Shown here: positions 1 through 7,715 of the stretch, in pieces
How the letters are laid out: every line of letters starts with the position of its first letter
Numbering within the stretch: the first letter of the stretch is position 1
Assembly (NCBI GenBank): GCA_035390885.1
Contig: DAOOUW010000032.1
Coordinates: 1 to 24,157 of the forward strand
From: JAOAFT01 sp035390885
GTDB taxonomy: Bacteria; Bacteroidota; Ignavibacteria; UBA10030
Direction of reading: 5' to 3'
Length of the DNA stretch: 24,157 bases
Translations under genes and position numbers: made by a program
The notes under the pieces: model-generated
Told to the model about the DNA's origin: nothing
The model's input: only the letters and a program-made list of their open reading frames with translations
Database searches by the model: none

Positions 1-41
1 TTGGTTTGAGTTCAGTGGTAACTCAATAATACGTGCGTGAA

Positions 42-68
42 GTTATAAAATATTTATACTTTTGTCAA
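42..68 (-). promoter_or_regulatory. Putative sigma70-type promoter reading out of the window
   Basis: On the minus strand a perfect -35 box TTGACA (63-68) is followed after 15 bases by TATAAC (42-47). It lies just downstream of the hprK stop and would start a transcript near position 35, running off the left edge. The predicted leader holds a perfect 7-bp inverted repeat (TTGAGTT at 6-12, AACTCAA at 20-26). The 15-base spacer is short, and the served gene is outside the window, so this is tentative. Confidence 0.4.
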
Positions 69-100
69 GGTTTCTTCATTTTTTCGTTAAAAAATATCTT

Positions 101-1108
101 CTACTCAAAATCGTGTTCAAAATAATCAGTTGCTAGATTTCCTTTGGTTTTTTGTGCAATTGCCGCATCAAGACGACGAGCGAATGCTTTTGCGGCATCA
201 TAGCCATAACGCTTAAGAAGGTAATCCAATGCTACAACTTCAACGATAACAGTGATATTTTTACCAGGGAATATCGGAAGTTTAATGTGAGGTAATGGGA
301 CGTTAAGAATTGAAAACGAACCGTGCTCTAAACCAGTACGAGTATACTCCTCATCTTGCTTCCAATCCTCAAGTTCTACAATAATTTCTATACGTTTTTG
401 ATGACGAATGGAACGTATGCCAAAAATTGCCCTCACATCAACAAGCCCAAGCCCTCTTATTTCCATAAAATGCTTTACAACATCCGAGCCAGTTCCAATC
501 AGAATACCTTCGCCTTTCCTGACTATCGTCACTACATCATCAGCAACGAGCCGATGGCCACGTTCCACAAGGTCTAAAGCGACTTCACTCTTTCCAATTC
601 CAGAACGTCCAGTTAGCAGTACGCCAACTCCATATACATCGATAAACGAGCCATGGAGAACCGTTTGCGGAGAAAATTGATCATCTAAAAAATCTCCTAG
701 GAAATAAACAAGCTTTGTTGTTTCAAAGGGAGTTTGGAATACAGCTACTTTTTTATCCGTAGCAATTCGTATCAGATCATCTTCCAGCACATTATCGCTC
801 GTAATAATAATACATGGAATGTTAAAGCGAAGGATCGTTTCAAACGCAATAATACGCTCTGGCTTGCTCAAATGGTTAAGGTACTGCATTTCAGTATTGC
901 CAAATATTTGAACGCGATCATAAGTAAACAATTCGATAAAACCAGCAAGAGCAAGACCAGGACGATGAATGTTCTTATCATGAATTTCCTTATCGAAGCC
1001 AACTCCACCATTGATATTTTTTAACTTCAAGCGTTCCTTATTCACCTCATAGAGGAACCCAACTGTTATACTACTTTTTTGAGTCTCTTTCATATTAGGC
1101 AAGGGCAT
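101..1108 (-). CDS. hprK: HPr kinase/phosphorylase
   Basis: Bifunctional cytosolic enzyme that phosphorylates HPr on its regulatory serine and removes that phosphate, linking carbon status to gene control. The 335 residues match the usual family length. An N-terminal domain (about 1-135) is followed by a kinase domain with the P-loop GRSGIGKS at 167-174, a VADD acidic motif near 188-191 and the family signature EIRGLGLVDVRAIFG at about 216-230. Start choice: the AAAGGA that ends hpf, followed by TAG, lies six bases before this ATG and serves as ribosome binding site; a second ATG is five codons further in. It is the last gene of the operon that begins at 5991, directly after hpf with a 3-base gap. 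No HPr or other PTS gene is visible here, so the partner must lie elsewhere. Confidence 0.95.
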   Translation of the reverse strand: MPLPNMKETQKSSITVGFLYEVNKERLKLKNINGGVGFDKEIHDKNIHRPGLALAGFIELFTYDRVQIFGNTEMQYLNHLSKPERIIAFETILRFNIPCIIITSDNVLEDDLIRIATDKKVAVFQTPFETTKLVYFLGDFLDDQFSPQTVLHGSFIDVYGVGVLLTGRSGIGKSEVALDLVERGHRLVADDVVTIVRKGEGILIGTGSDVVKHFMEIRGLGLVDVRAIFGIRSIRHQKRIEIIVELEDWKQDEEYTRTGLEHGSFSILNVPLPHIKLPIFPGKNITVIVEVVALDYLLKRYGYDAAKAFARRLDAAIAQKTKGNLATDYFEHDFE

Positions 1109-1111
1109 ACT

Positions 1112-1450
1112 CTATCCTTTTACCAAGTTACGAGTCGCCAAAACTTTCTTGCGATTCTTTGAATGAAGTTTATCCTTGTATTTCTTTAGCTGTACCATCA
1201 CTTTTTTTACTGCTTGATCAATGGATTTCTGAAAATCATTTGATTTGACAACAGAAGTTAAAACATGACCGTAGACATGAATCGAAACCTCTGCAACTTT
1301 CACTGAATTCGTAGCGGATTCGAACGATAGAATAACATCAGCTCGCGTAATACCATCGTAAATGGATTCCAATTCTGCAACAGCAGCTTCAGCATATTCG
1401 ACTAACTCATCTCGTGCTTTGAAATGTCGTGAAGTAACTTTTATCTTCAT
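1112..1450 (-). CDS. hpf: Ribosome hibernation promoting factor, short form
   Basis: 112-residue protein of the HPF/RaiA (YfiA) family, which binds the decoding centre of the 30S subunit and stabilises inactive ribosomes in stationary phase or starvation. It has the beta-alpha-beta-beta-beta-alpha pattern and a basic second helix with several lysines (about residues 75-105). There is no C-terminal dimerisation domain, so it is the short form rather than the long form that makes 100S particles alone. The ATG is preceded by AAGGAG at good spacing. It sits 29 bases after xerC and 3 bases before hprK. The same window encodes a (p)ppGpp synthetase, consistent with a starvation programme, although the two are in different operons. 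Confidence 0.92.
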   Translation of the reverse strand: MKIKVTSRHFKARDELVEYAEAAVAELESIYDGITRADVILSFESATNSVKVAEVSIHVYGHVLTSVVKSNDFQKSIDQAVKKVMVQLKKYKDKLHSKNRKKVLATRNLVKG

Positions 1451-1479
1451 AGCATTATCTCCTTGTTAATAGTTTATGG

Positions 1480-2367
1480 TTACGCTTTGGGGTGAGCTTT
1501 TTCATACACTTTCTTTAGCTGTTCTGTGGCTACATGCGTATAAATTTGCGTCGTCGAAATAGTTTCATGACCAAGGAGCTCCTTTACCGCACGCAAATCC
1601 GCTCCTCGATTCAATAAATGCGTTGCAAAAGTGTGCCTGAGAACGTGCGGACTCTTCTGCTGCAGCTCTGATACTCTTGAGATATATTTTTTAACCATTG
1701 CCTGCACTGCTTGAGGATACAGTCTCTTTCCATTCTTTGCAATGAATAGCGGAGTTTCGTTCAGTCCATTATCGCGAATATCATCTCTTACCGAAAGATA
1801 TTCTTGAATTGCAGAAATCGCCTTTCTTGTAACTGGAACAATGCGCTCTTTATTCCCTTTTCCTAAAACTTTTACAACACCCTCCTCAACGTCCAAATCT
1901 CCAATATTTAATTGAAGCAACTCGCTCAACCGAACTCCCGAGCTGTAAAATAATTCTAAAATAGCTGCATCTCGTTTTCCCACAAGCGTCTTGCGATCCG
2001 GCTGTTGAAGCAAAAGTTCCACTGAAGATTCATCGAGAACAGAAGGCAGCCTTTTTGCCCGTCGCGGAGTTACTAACAATAATGTTGGATTTGTATGAAC
2101 AATGTTGTGCCGTTTAAGATACTTGAAGAATGATTTTAGCGACGCAATTTTCCGTGCAACACTCGTCGCTTTTAATCCAGAATCCATCAATTTACCAACA
2201 TACCGACGCAATACCTCTTTATCTACTTTATCGAACGACAAAACGTTTTCTTGATGAAGATACGATAGAAATTTCATCAAATCAGTTTCATAGGAAGTGA
2301 TAGTATGGCGCGAATAATTCCGCTGAACTTCAAGATACCCTAAATATTGACGCAGTACTTGTTCCAT
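1480..2367 (-). CDS. xerC: Tyrosine site-specific recombinase XerC/XerD type
   Basis: 295-residue tyrosine recombinase that resolves chromosome dimers at dif together with a partner Xer protein and FtsK. An N-terminal SAM-like core-binding domain (about 1-100) precedes the catalytic domain. All active-site residues are visible: Arg146 in SSGVRLSEL, Lys170 in GKGNKER, His241 and Arg244 in HVLRHTFATH, His267 in LLGHE, and nucleophile Tyr276 in IYTHV. Full length and placement between topA (3-base gap) and hpf fit a housekeeping Xer enzyme rather than an integrase. XerC rather than XerD is preferred from this topA-linked context, which is inference; the partner is not in the window. No strong ribosome binding site is seen, so translation is probably coupled to topA. 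Confidence 0.9.
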   Translation of the reverse strand: MEQVLRQYLGYLEVQRNYSRHTITSYETDLMKFLSYLHQENVLSFDKVDKEVLRRYVGKLMDSGLKATSVARKIASLKSFFKYLKRHNIVHTNPTLLLVTPRRAKRLPSVLDESSVELLLQQPDRKTLVGKRDAAILELFYSSGVRLSELLQLNIGDLDVEEGVVKVLGKGNKERIVPVTRKAISAIQEYLSVRDDIRDNGLNETPLFIAKNGKRLYPQAVQAMVKKYISRVSELQQKSPHVLRHTFATHLLNRGADLRAVKELLGHETISTTQIYTHVATEQLKKVYEKAHPKA

Positions 2368-2370
2368 GGA

Positions 2371-4632
2371 TTATGCCGATTCAGCTAAATTATTTATTTG
2401 CAGAATTTCGTGTTTGCACTCGGGACACTGAAGATACTCACCTTTTGCCTGCGACGTTTTGAGAACCATATAAGGATTTTGGCACTCAGGACAGACTTGA
2501 TTCACTGGTTTATCCCACGACGCAAAATCACATTCTGGATAGCGGGAGCATCCATAGAAAATTCGTTTGCGCTTTTTTGTCCTCCGTTCAACAAGACTTC
2601 CTTCCTTACATTTTGGACATTGGATTCCTGTTGTAATAGGTTTTGTATTGTTACACTTCGGATAATTCGAGCAGCCAAGGAACGTGCCAAAACGACCGCT
2701 CTTTACAACCATTTCTCCACCACAGAGTTCACATTTTTCCCCAATGTGATGTTGATATAGCTCGGCTTCTTCTTCAAGAGGACGCGTATTTTTACATTCT
2801 GGATAACCCGAACACGCCATAAATCTACCATTTCTTCCCCACTTGATAATCATTGGCTTTCCACAAAGTTCGCATAGTTCCTGAGTTTCGGTTTGCAAAG
2901 CACGCTTAATCGTCGCTGCCTGACCAGTCGCTTTTTCTACAGCATGTTTGAATGGCTCGTAAAAATCTTCCATGACTTTCTCATATTTATTTTTTCCGGA
3001 AGCTATTGTATCCAGTTCCTCTTCCATTCTTGCAGTAAATCTAACATTAAAAATATGTGGAAAATAAGTTACAAGAAGTTTATTGACTTGCATTCCAAGT
3101 TCGGTTGCATAGAGTTTCCGATCTTTTTGCTCGACATATTTCCTGTCAATAACTGTAGAGACAATGAGCGCATAGGTGCTCGGTCTGCCAATGCCAAGAG
3201 ATTCCAATTCTTTTACGAGAGAAGCTTCTGTAAATCGTGCTGGCGGTTTGGTGAAATGCTGACGAGGAAGTAAATTAATAAGTGCAAGATTTTGACCTTC
3301 TGTTATGTTTGCTGGAAGAGATGAATTCGGAACTGCATCTTCGTCGCTTGTTCCATTTTCTTCTGCAATATCATCGTACACCTGAAGGAATCCACGAAAC
3401 TTCGATACCTGATCAGTTGCACGAAACAGATAATCGCCACCGCTAACATCAACTGTAATCTGTTCGAACTCGGCTGGCGACATCTGACATGCCACAAAGC
3501 GATTCCATATCAACTCATACAACGCATACAAATCCTTATCAAGATATTTCTTCACTGATTTTGGCGTATGCTTCATTGAGGTTGGACGAATTGCTTCGTG
3601 AGCATCTTGCGATGCTTTCCCTTTTTTGAAAACACGCGGCTCTTTTGGTAAATACTCTTTTCCATAATTATTATAGATAAACTCCCTTGCTTCTGCTACA
3701 GCCGTTTCACTCAGCCTTGTCGAATCGGTTCGCATGTAAGTAATAAGTCCGGTTAATCCTTCTCCTCCAATTTCTACTCCTTCATAAAGTTTTTGTGCAA
3801 GGGACATTGTTCTCTTCGCGGAGAAACGTAACCGACGAGCGGCTTCCTGTTGCAATGTGCTGGTAATAAACGGCGGATAAGGATTCCGTTTAACCGTTTT
3901 TCGTGTTATGGAAGAGATAGAATATTGATGCTCTTGAATATCCGCAATGTATCCTTTTACAGTCGTTTCATCAGGAATCTTCGGATCATTGCCGGCAACT
4001 TTAACTAATTTAGCAAAAAAAGATTCATTCTTCGGCGTTTGAAATTCTCCAACGATCGACCAGTATTCTTCAGGAACAAAAGAGCGAATCGCCTCCTCAC
4101 GCTCACAAATGAGTCGCAGTGCAACAGATTGTACACGACCTGCCGATAATCCATAGTACATCGTTTTCCAGATGAAAGGCGATACCTTGTAGCCCACGAC
4201 CCGATCCATTGCCCGCCGCGCTTGTTGAGACATTACAAGGTGTTCGTCAATTTTCTTTGGTTTCTCCATTCCTTCATGAATGCCATGTTCGGTAATTTCA
4301 TGGAAAAGAACACGCTTAATATTTTTGTTGACCGGTTGAATTTCTTCTGCAAGGTGTGCAGCAATTGCTTCGCCCTCTCGATCTGGGTCAGTTGCAATAA
4401 AAACTGCCTTTGCTTTCTTTGCATGATCTCGAAGCTTTTTGACGACCTCTTCTTTCCCTTTAATGGTTTCGTATGTTACTGCAAAATTATTATCAACATC
4501 GACGCTCAATTTACTTTTCGGAAGATTCTTGATGTGCCCAACTGACGCTTCAACAATGTAATCTTTACCAACGTACTTATTAATTGTTTTTGCTTTTGCT
4601 GGTGATTCGACGATAATTAGAGATTTTTCCAT
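2371..4632 (-). CDS. topA: DNA topoisomerase I (type IA)
   Basis: 753-residue type IA topoisomerase that relaxes negative supercoils through a 5'-phosphotyrosine intermediate. The Toprim domain opens the protein (VESPAKAKTI near 8-17; TDPDREGE at 81-88). The nucleophile is Tyr299 in GLITYMRTDST. The C-terminal 170 or so residues hold four Cys-pair zinc ribbons; the first three contain the typical CSxYPEC or CSxYPKC halves and the last is more diverged, ending CPECKHE. Length is usual for enzymes with extra C-terminal zinc ribbons. It follows smg by 11 bases and precedes xerC by 3 bases. The smg-topA link is also known from enterobacteria. The ribosome binding site is weak and A-rich. Confidence 0.97.
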   Translation of the reverse strand: MEKSLIIVESPAKAKTINKYVGKDYIVEASVGHIKNLPKSKLSVDVDNNFAVTYETIKGKEEVVKKLRDHAKKAKAVFIATDPDREGEAIAAHLAEEIQPVNKNIKRVLFHEITEHGIHEGMEKPKKIDEHLVMSQQARRAMDRVVGYKVSPFIWKTMYYGLSAGRVQSVALRLICEREEAIRSFVPEEYWSIVGEFQTPKNESFFAKLVKVAGNDPKIPDETTVKGYIADIQEHQYSISSITRKTVKRNPYPPFITSTLQQEAARRLRFSAKRTMSLAQKLYEGVEIGGEGLTGLITYMRTDSTRLSETAVAEAREFIYNNYGKEYLPKEPRVFKKGKASQDAHEAIRPTSMKHTPKSVKKYLDKDLYALYELIWNRFVACQMSPAEFEQITVDVSGGDYLFRATDQVSKFRGFLQVYDDIAEENGTSDEDAVPNSSLPANITEGQNLALINLLPRQHFTKPPARFTEASLVKELESLGIGRPSTYALIVSTVIDRKYVEQKDRKLYATELGMQVNKLLVTYFPHIFNVRFTARMEEELDTIASGKNKYEKVMEDFYEPFKHAVEKATGQAATIKRALQTETQELCELCGKPMIIKWGRNGRFMACSGYPECKNTRPLEEEAELYQHHIGEKCELCGGEMVVKSGRFGTFLGCSNYPKCNNTKPITTGIQCPKCKEGSLVERRTKKRKRIFYGCSRYPECDFASWDKPVNQVCPECQNPYMVLKTSQAKGEYLQCPECKHEILQINNLAESA

Positions 4633-4643
4633 ATTTTTACTTT

Positions 4644-5090
4644 TTAATGAATTGTATCATTCTGACCGAGTGAAAATTGTGAATCCTGCGCGCCTCCATC
4701 AAACAAGAGAGCGGCAACAAGTGTTTTTACTTCGTTAATTCCGACTGTCAAGAATCCGACAGTCATTGTCTGTTCAATAATCGCTTCAATATCATTGTTG
4801 GAAAGAAGCCCCAATTGATGACATTGAAGTAAATATCCATAGGCTTCTGGCTGTATTACCATTCGCTCTGCTTCATTCAATTGTCGAATGGATAGATCAT
4901 TTGATTCTTCCTTAATCAAATTTTCTCGATCCGAAAGCATTTGCTCAAAAAGCCATGAAAAAGCAGCAGAAATTTCGGATTGAGTATAACCATCGCGTGT
5001 AAGCGAGGCTACATCAATATCAACAAGTCCCTTTGTTGTTTTGAGTTCATTAACCAAAAATACAATGATTTCTACGATTCGTTCGCCCAT
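4644..5090 (-). CDS. smg: Smg family protein (DUF494)
   Basis: 148-residue protein matching the Smg/DUF494 family: an N-terminal helical segment beginning MGERIVEIIVFLVNEL, an insertion-tolerant middle, and a conserved C-terminal segment around residues 88-130. The family function is not established; it is often found beside topA or dprA, and here it precedes topA by 11 bases and follows ybeY by 2 bases. No membrane segment or catalytic motif is apparent. The start is the only ATG close to the ybeY stop, and coupling to ybeY is likely. Confidence 0.85.
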   Translation of the reverse strand: MGERIVEIIVFLVNELKTTKGLVDIDVASLTRDGYTQSEISAAFSWLFEQMLSDRENLIKEESNDLSIRQLNEAERMVIQPEAYGYLLQCHQLGLLSNNDIEAIIEQTMTVGFLTVGINEVKTLVAALLFDGGAQDSQFSLGQNDTIH

Positions 5091-5092
5091 AG

Positions 5093-5512
5093 TTACTTTT
5101 TAATTAATTTCGCTAAATAATAGTCTTCTCTTTCTCGCATACGAGCACGTTCTATATTGGTTCCATCTTCATATCCTAATAAATGTAAAGCGCCATGGAT
5201 AAGCAAGCGTTGCACTTCCCTTAGAAATGGTACGCCATACTCACAAGCCTGACGTCGTCCCGCATCTAAATTTATGTAGACTTCAGCACATTTACAAAAC
5301 TCATCTGATAATGCAAATGATAGAACATCCGTACTATAGTTATGTTTCAAATATTTTTTATTGAGAGTTCGAATATGTTTATCATCTGTAAAGACGACAG
5401 AAATATCCGGAAAGTTTCGTACCCCTTCGCCACGAAATACCCGGCGCAGAATTGTTTCAACTTGCCCTTTGGGAAAACGCAAAAATGGATGTGTATATGA
5501 AACAACAATCAA
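5093..5512 (-). CDS. ybeY: Endoribonuclease YbeY (rRNA maturation factor)
   Basis: 139-residue metallo-endoribonuclease family member involved in 16S rRNA 3' maturation and ribosome quality control. The metal-binding region reads HGALHLLGYED at 106-116. His106 and His110 are present, but the third histidine of the textbook HGxLHLxGYDH motif is Asp116; this variant is common in Bacteroidota relatives. The conserved TDVLSF segment is at 61-66. The start is a TTG that overlaps the stop of the upstream gene by four bases (TTGA), with GGAG about nine bases before it. The protein then begins with the expected beta strand (IVVSY). It is followed by smg after 2 bases. Confidence 0.93.
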   Translation of the reverse strand: MIVVSYTHPFLRFPKGQVETILRRVFRGEGVRNFPDISVVFTDDKHIRTLNKKYLKHNYSTDVLSFALSDEFCKCAEVYINLDAGRRQACEYGVPFLREVQRLLIHGALHLLGYEDGTNIERARMREREDYYLAKLIKK

Positions 5513-5991
5513 AATCGCTTGCTCCGCTGTCGAGTTTTTACTGCCGTTGATTTCCGTTGCTTCCTCTCTTCCGGTAATATAGATTCAGTGAGAGATAGAG
5601 CAACGCTCGATAACATTACCTCAGGTCCAAACGTTGTAAAATCGCCTGAGAGTATTGTACGATCAACGTTTGCATACAAAGAGCATCCTCCTTCTCGTTC
5701 AATTGTCAAGCCAGAAATCTTTCCGTTTGACTCTCCAATGAACGTTACCTCCCCAAGGACATCGCTCATAACATATCCGGTACAAAAATGAAGCTGAAGA
5801 TGAGCGGAAGGCGTATAGACAGAAATTAAATCACCACGACGGTTTCCTATTGGAATATTTGGGAAAATTTCCAACGATAATTTTCTCTGACTATTCTTTT
5901 CTCCAACTTCGATGCGGAAACAATCTGTCAATCGCTTCGGATTTGACTTCAGTATCTGTGATATTTTCTTTATATCGTTCGATGTTAACAT
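5509..5991 (-). CDS. Conserved-looking hypothetical protein leading the ybeY-topA operon
   Basis: 160 residues; I do not recognise a family. Residues 1-20 are a short helical segment (SNDIKKISQILKSNPKRL). Residues 22-120 look beta-rich with regular hydrophobic alternation, for example FRIEVGEK, LQLHFCTGYVM and GEVTFIGESNGKISGL. The last 20 residues are strongly basic (Lys/Arg about every second residue), suggesting nucleic-acid or ribosome contact, which is inference. No signal peptide or membrane segment is seen. It is first in the operon, directly behind a near-consensus promoter, and overlaps ybeY by four bases, so the two are probably translationally coupled. That coupling makes a role in RNA or ribosome metabolism possible but unproven. 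The ribosome binding site is weak. Confidence 0.8.
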   Translation of the reverse strand: MLTSNDIKKISQILKSNPKRLTDCFRIEVGEKNSQRKLSLEIFPNIPIGNRRGDLISVYTPSAHLQLHFCTGYVMSDVLGEVTFIGESNGKISGLTIEREGGCSLYANVDRTILSGDFTTFGPEVMLSSVALSLTESILPEERKQRKSTAVKTRQRSKRF

Positions 5992-6028
5992 AGTTTCAAG
6001 CCTGCTTGTTTACTAAATGCCCTTCGCC

Positions 6029-6057
6029 AATATACTTTTCATCTCTATGATTGTCAA
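6029..6057 (-). promoter_or_regulatory. Sigma70-type promoter of the 160-aa protein-ybeY-smg-topA-xerC-hpf-hprK operon
   Basis: On the minus strand a consensus -35 TTGACA (6052-6057) is followed after exactly 17 bases by TATATT (6029-6034). The predicted start near 6022 gives a leader of about 30 bases to the ATG at 5991. This is one of the best promoter matches in the window. Confidence 0.7.
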
Positions 6058-6156
6058 GTTCTTTCACTTTAACCGCATTGACTCATAAAAAAACGAAAGT
6101 AATTTGAAAAAAGTCATTGCCTCATAATATATGTAACCATAAAGAAAGGATATAAA

Positions 6157-6210
6157 ATGATGAGCGCAATCTCGAAACGAAAATATATTCAAATCATTGC
6201 AATCAGATAA
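6157..6210 (+). CDS. Possible 17-codon small ORF
   Basis: In the gap between the AlbA_2 gene and the ybeY operon, the plus strand carries AAAGGA (6145-6150), six bases before an ATG-ATG start at 6157. The reading frame encodes MMSAISKRKYIQIIAIR and then TAA. TAATAT (6125-6130) with TTGAAA 15 bases upstream could act as promoter. The peptide would be short and basic with a hydrophobic end. Chance occurrence is quite possible in this AT-rich gap. Confidence 0.2.
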   Translation: MMSAISKRKYIQIIAIR

Positions 6211-6259
6211 AGAAATTTCATTTAATGTCAACAATGAGTTTTGTTTAAAAAATTTAACG

Positions 6260-6922
6260 CTAACCAAATGCGCGAGTATAGTAATCTTCTTTTTCATTTG
6301 TATGCAATCGCACAAGTCCTGCACGCACAAGTTGTACAAGTGAGCGCGAAGCTCTACGATGTGAGATGTTCAACAGGTTTGAAAACTCTTTTACGGTGAT
6401 TCGCTCATGTTCATCCAGATACTCAAATAATCTACGTTCCGCATCTCCAATAGCAATTCTGAGAGGCTGTGCATCAGGACTTTCAGCTTCCAGAATCTTT
6501 ACAACCTCTTTGCTCGCTTCTACCGTTTTATCGTTGACTCGAATATACACATTGGTACCAGTTTTTTTTTCTTCATCGCCATCAACAAAAAGAGCATGCG
6601 GCTTTTGAGCGCTTTCCTCAATTCGCACAACAAGCACATCTTTGCCTTTATATGGCACAACTTCAATGATTGGCTGAAGAGGCGGATCGCAAAAGTATGT
6701 CGCTGCTGTTTCAAGACGTTCTGTGTCTTCTTTTTCGCTTTCGATTCCGACAACAGATTTATCGTCATCAATCCCAAAGAGAATAATTCCGCCACGAGTG
6801 TTTGCAAAAGCAATCATTGTCTTTGCAATTTTTTGAGAAGTCGTCACTTTACGTTTGAACTCAAGTTCAAAGCCTTCGCCCTCTTCGAGCATCAGTTGGA
6901 TATCCTTGAAATTCACAATCAT
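6260..6922 (-). CDS. AlbA_2 (Schlafen-type) domain protein with C-terminal winged helix
   Basis: 220 residues. The N-terminal half is an AlbA_2/Schlafen-like putative nucleic-acid-binding domain, shown by the hallmark order FELEFKRKV (18-26), IAKTMIAFANTRGG (32-45), ILFGIDDD (47-54) and VVGIE (57-61). Residues about 155-220 look like a winged helix-turn-helix (RLFEYLDEHERITVKEFSNL and what follows). It is therefore probably a small regulator, lacking the helicase or ATPase part many relatives carry. Start choice is open: AAGGAG lies only one base before the ATG at 6922 but seven bases before a GTG at 6916, which may be the real start. It is last in the rel-ruvX-mtgA operon, 5 bases after mtgA. 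Its target is unknown. Confidence 0.82.
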   Translation of the reverse strand: MIVNFKDIQLMLEEGEGFELEFKRKVTTSQKIAKTMIAFANTRGGIILFGIDDDKSVVGIESEKEDTERLETAATYFCDPPLQPIIEVVPYKGKDVLVVRIEESAQKPHALFVDGDEEKKTGTNVYIRVNDKTVEASKEVVKILEAESPDAQPLRIAIGDAERRLFEYLDEHERITVKEFSNLLNISHRRASRSLVQLVRAGLVRLHTNEKEDYYTRAFG

Positions 6923-6927
6923 TCTCC

Positions 6928-7710
6928 TTAATAGCCACGAGCTCTCATCCGATTCAAAATGAGCGTTGAACGTCGAAGAACATAGCGCGAATCCGAATTC
7001 GCCTTATAGCGACGTGGATTTGGAATGACGGCTGCAAGCCGAGCCGCTTCTTCCTTTGTAAGTTCTGATGCGGGTTTTCCGAAATAGTATCTAGAGGCAG
7101 CTTCAGCGCCATAGATTCCATTTCCCCACTCTATTACGTTCAAATATAACTCAAGAATTCTATGTTTGTTGAGCGCTCGTTCCATATACCACGTCAAAAT
7201 CCACTCCTTCAATTTCCGTATCGGATTTTTCGACGATGAAAGATATAAATTTTTGACCAACTGTTGAGATATGGTGCTCGCGCCACGAACGGCTTTCCCT
7301 TCTTCAAAATCTCGTTCCAAGGATTCCTTAAATTCATACCAATCGAATCCTTCGTGGCTCCAGAATGTCCCATCTTCTGCAACGATAACCGCTTCACGCA
7401 AATCCTGAGAGATCACATTCAAAGGTACCCAGATCTGTTTTTTTTGAAACACTTTCCCTTCCTTCTTTGCTCGTTCTGCATGTTCGCGCATAAATGCTGT
7501 CTCTTTTGGATTTGATTTCCGAAGATCTCGAATATCGCCAAATGGTAGGAGAATAATTTCGAGACACAACCATATTCCAATAATAATGAAGACAACAGCA
7601 ACTGGATGGGAACGTATCCACTTCCATAGAACTAATAATTTGCTCTTGCTCTCGACTAAACAAATCTGAGTTTTTTCAGTCGTGTCGCTACTCTGTTCTT
7701 CGATTTCCAT
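6928..7710 (-). CDS. mtgA: Monofunctional biosynthetic peptidoglycan transglycosylase
   Basis: 260-residue family GT51 glycosyltransferase that polymerises lipid II into glycan strands at the outer face of the inner membrane. A basic cytosolic N-terminus is followed by one membrane anchor (about 36-57). The GT51 motifs follow in order: AEDGTFWSHEG with catalytic Glu112, RGASTISQQLVKNL (142-155), then ERALNKHRILELYLN and GNGIYGAEAASRYYFGK. No transpeptidase domain follows, hence MtgA rather than a class A penicillin-binding protein. Length fits MtgA. It starts 5 bases after ruvX and ends 5 bases before the AlbA_2 gene. Confidence 0.93.
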   Translation of the reverse strand: MEIEEQSSDTTEKTQICLVESKSKLLVLWKWIRSHPVAVVFIIIGIWLCLEIILLPFGDIRDLRKSNPKETAFMREHAERAKKEGKVFQKKQIWVPLNVISQDLREAVIVAEDGTFWSHEGFDWYEFKESLERDFEEGKAVRGASTISQQLVKNLYLSSSKNPIRKLKEWILTWYMERALNKHRILELYLNVIEWGNGIYGAEAASRYYFGKPASELTKEEAARLAAVIPNPRRYKANSDSRYVLRRSTLILNRMRARGY

Positions 7711-7715
7711 TCTTC

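Noticed and set aside
6..26. Inverted repeat TTGAGTT/AACTCAA as terminator of hprK
   Set aside because: The 7-bp stem is about 75 bases past the stop and lacks a U tract on the minus strand; it lies after a promoter-like sequence and is better seen as part of the next leader.
2398..3273. Plus-strand open frames inside topA
   Set aside because: They are antisense to the zinc-ribbon and core coding region, show no domain, and have Phe/Cys-rich shadow composition.
6064..6339. Minus-strand 91-codon open frame overlapping the end of the AlbA_2 gene
   Set aside because: Composition (many Phe, Tyr, Ile, Cys) is that of translated AT-rich non-coding DNA, and it overlaps a real gene in another frame without a ribosome binding site.
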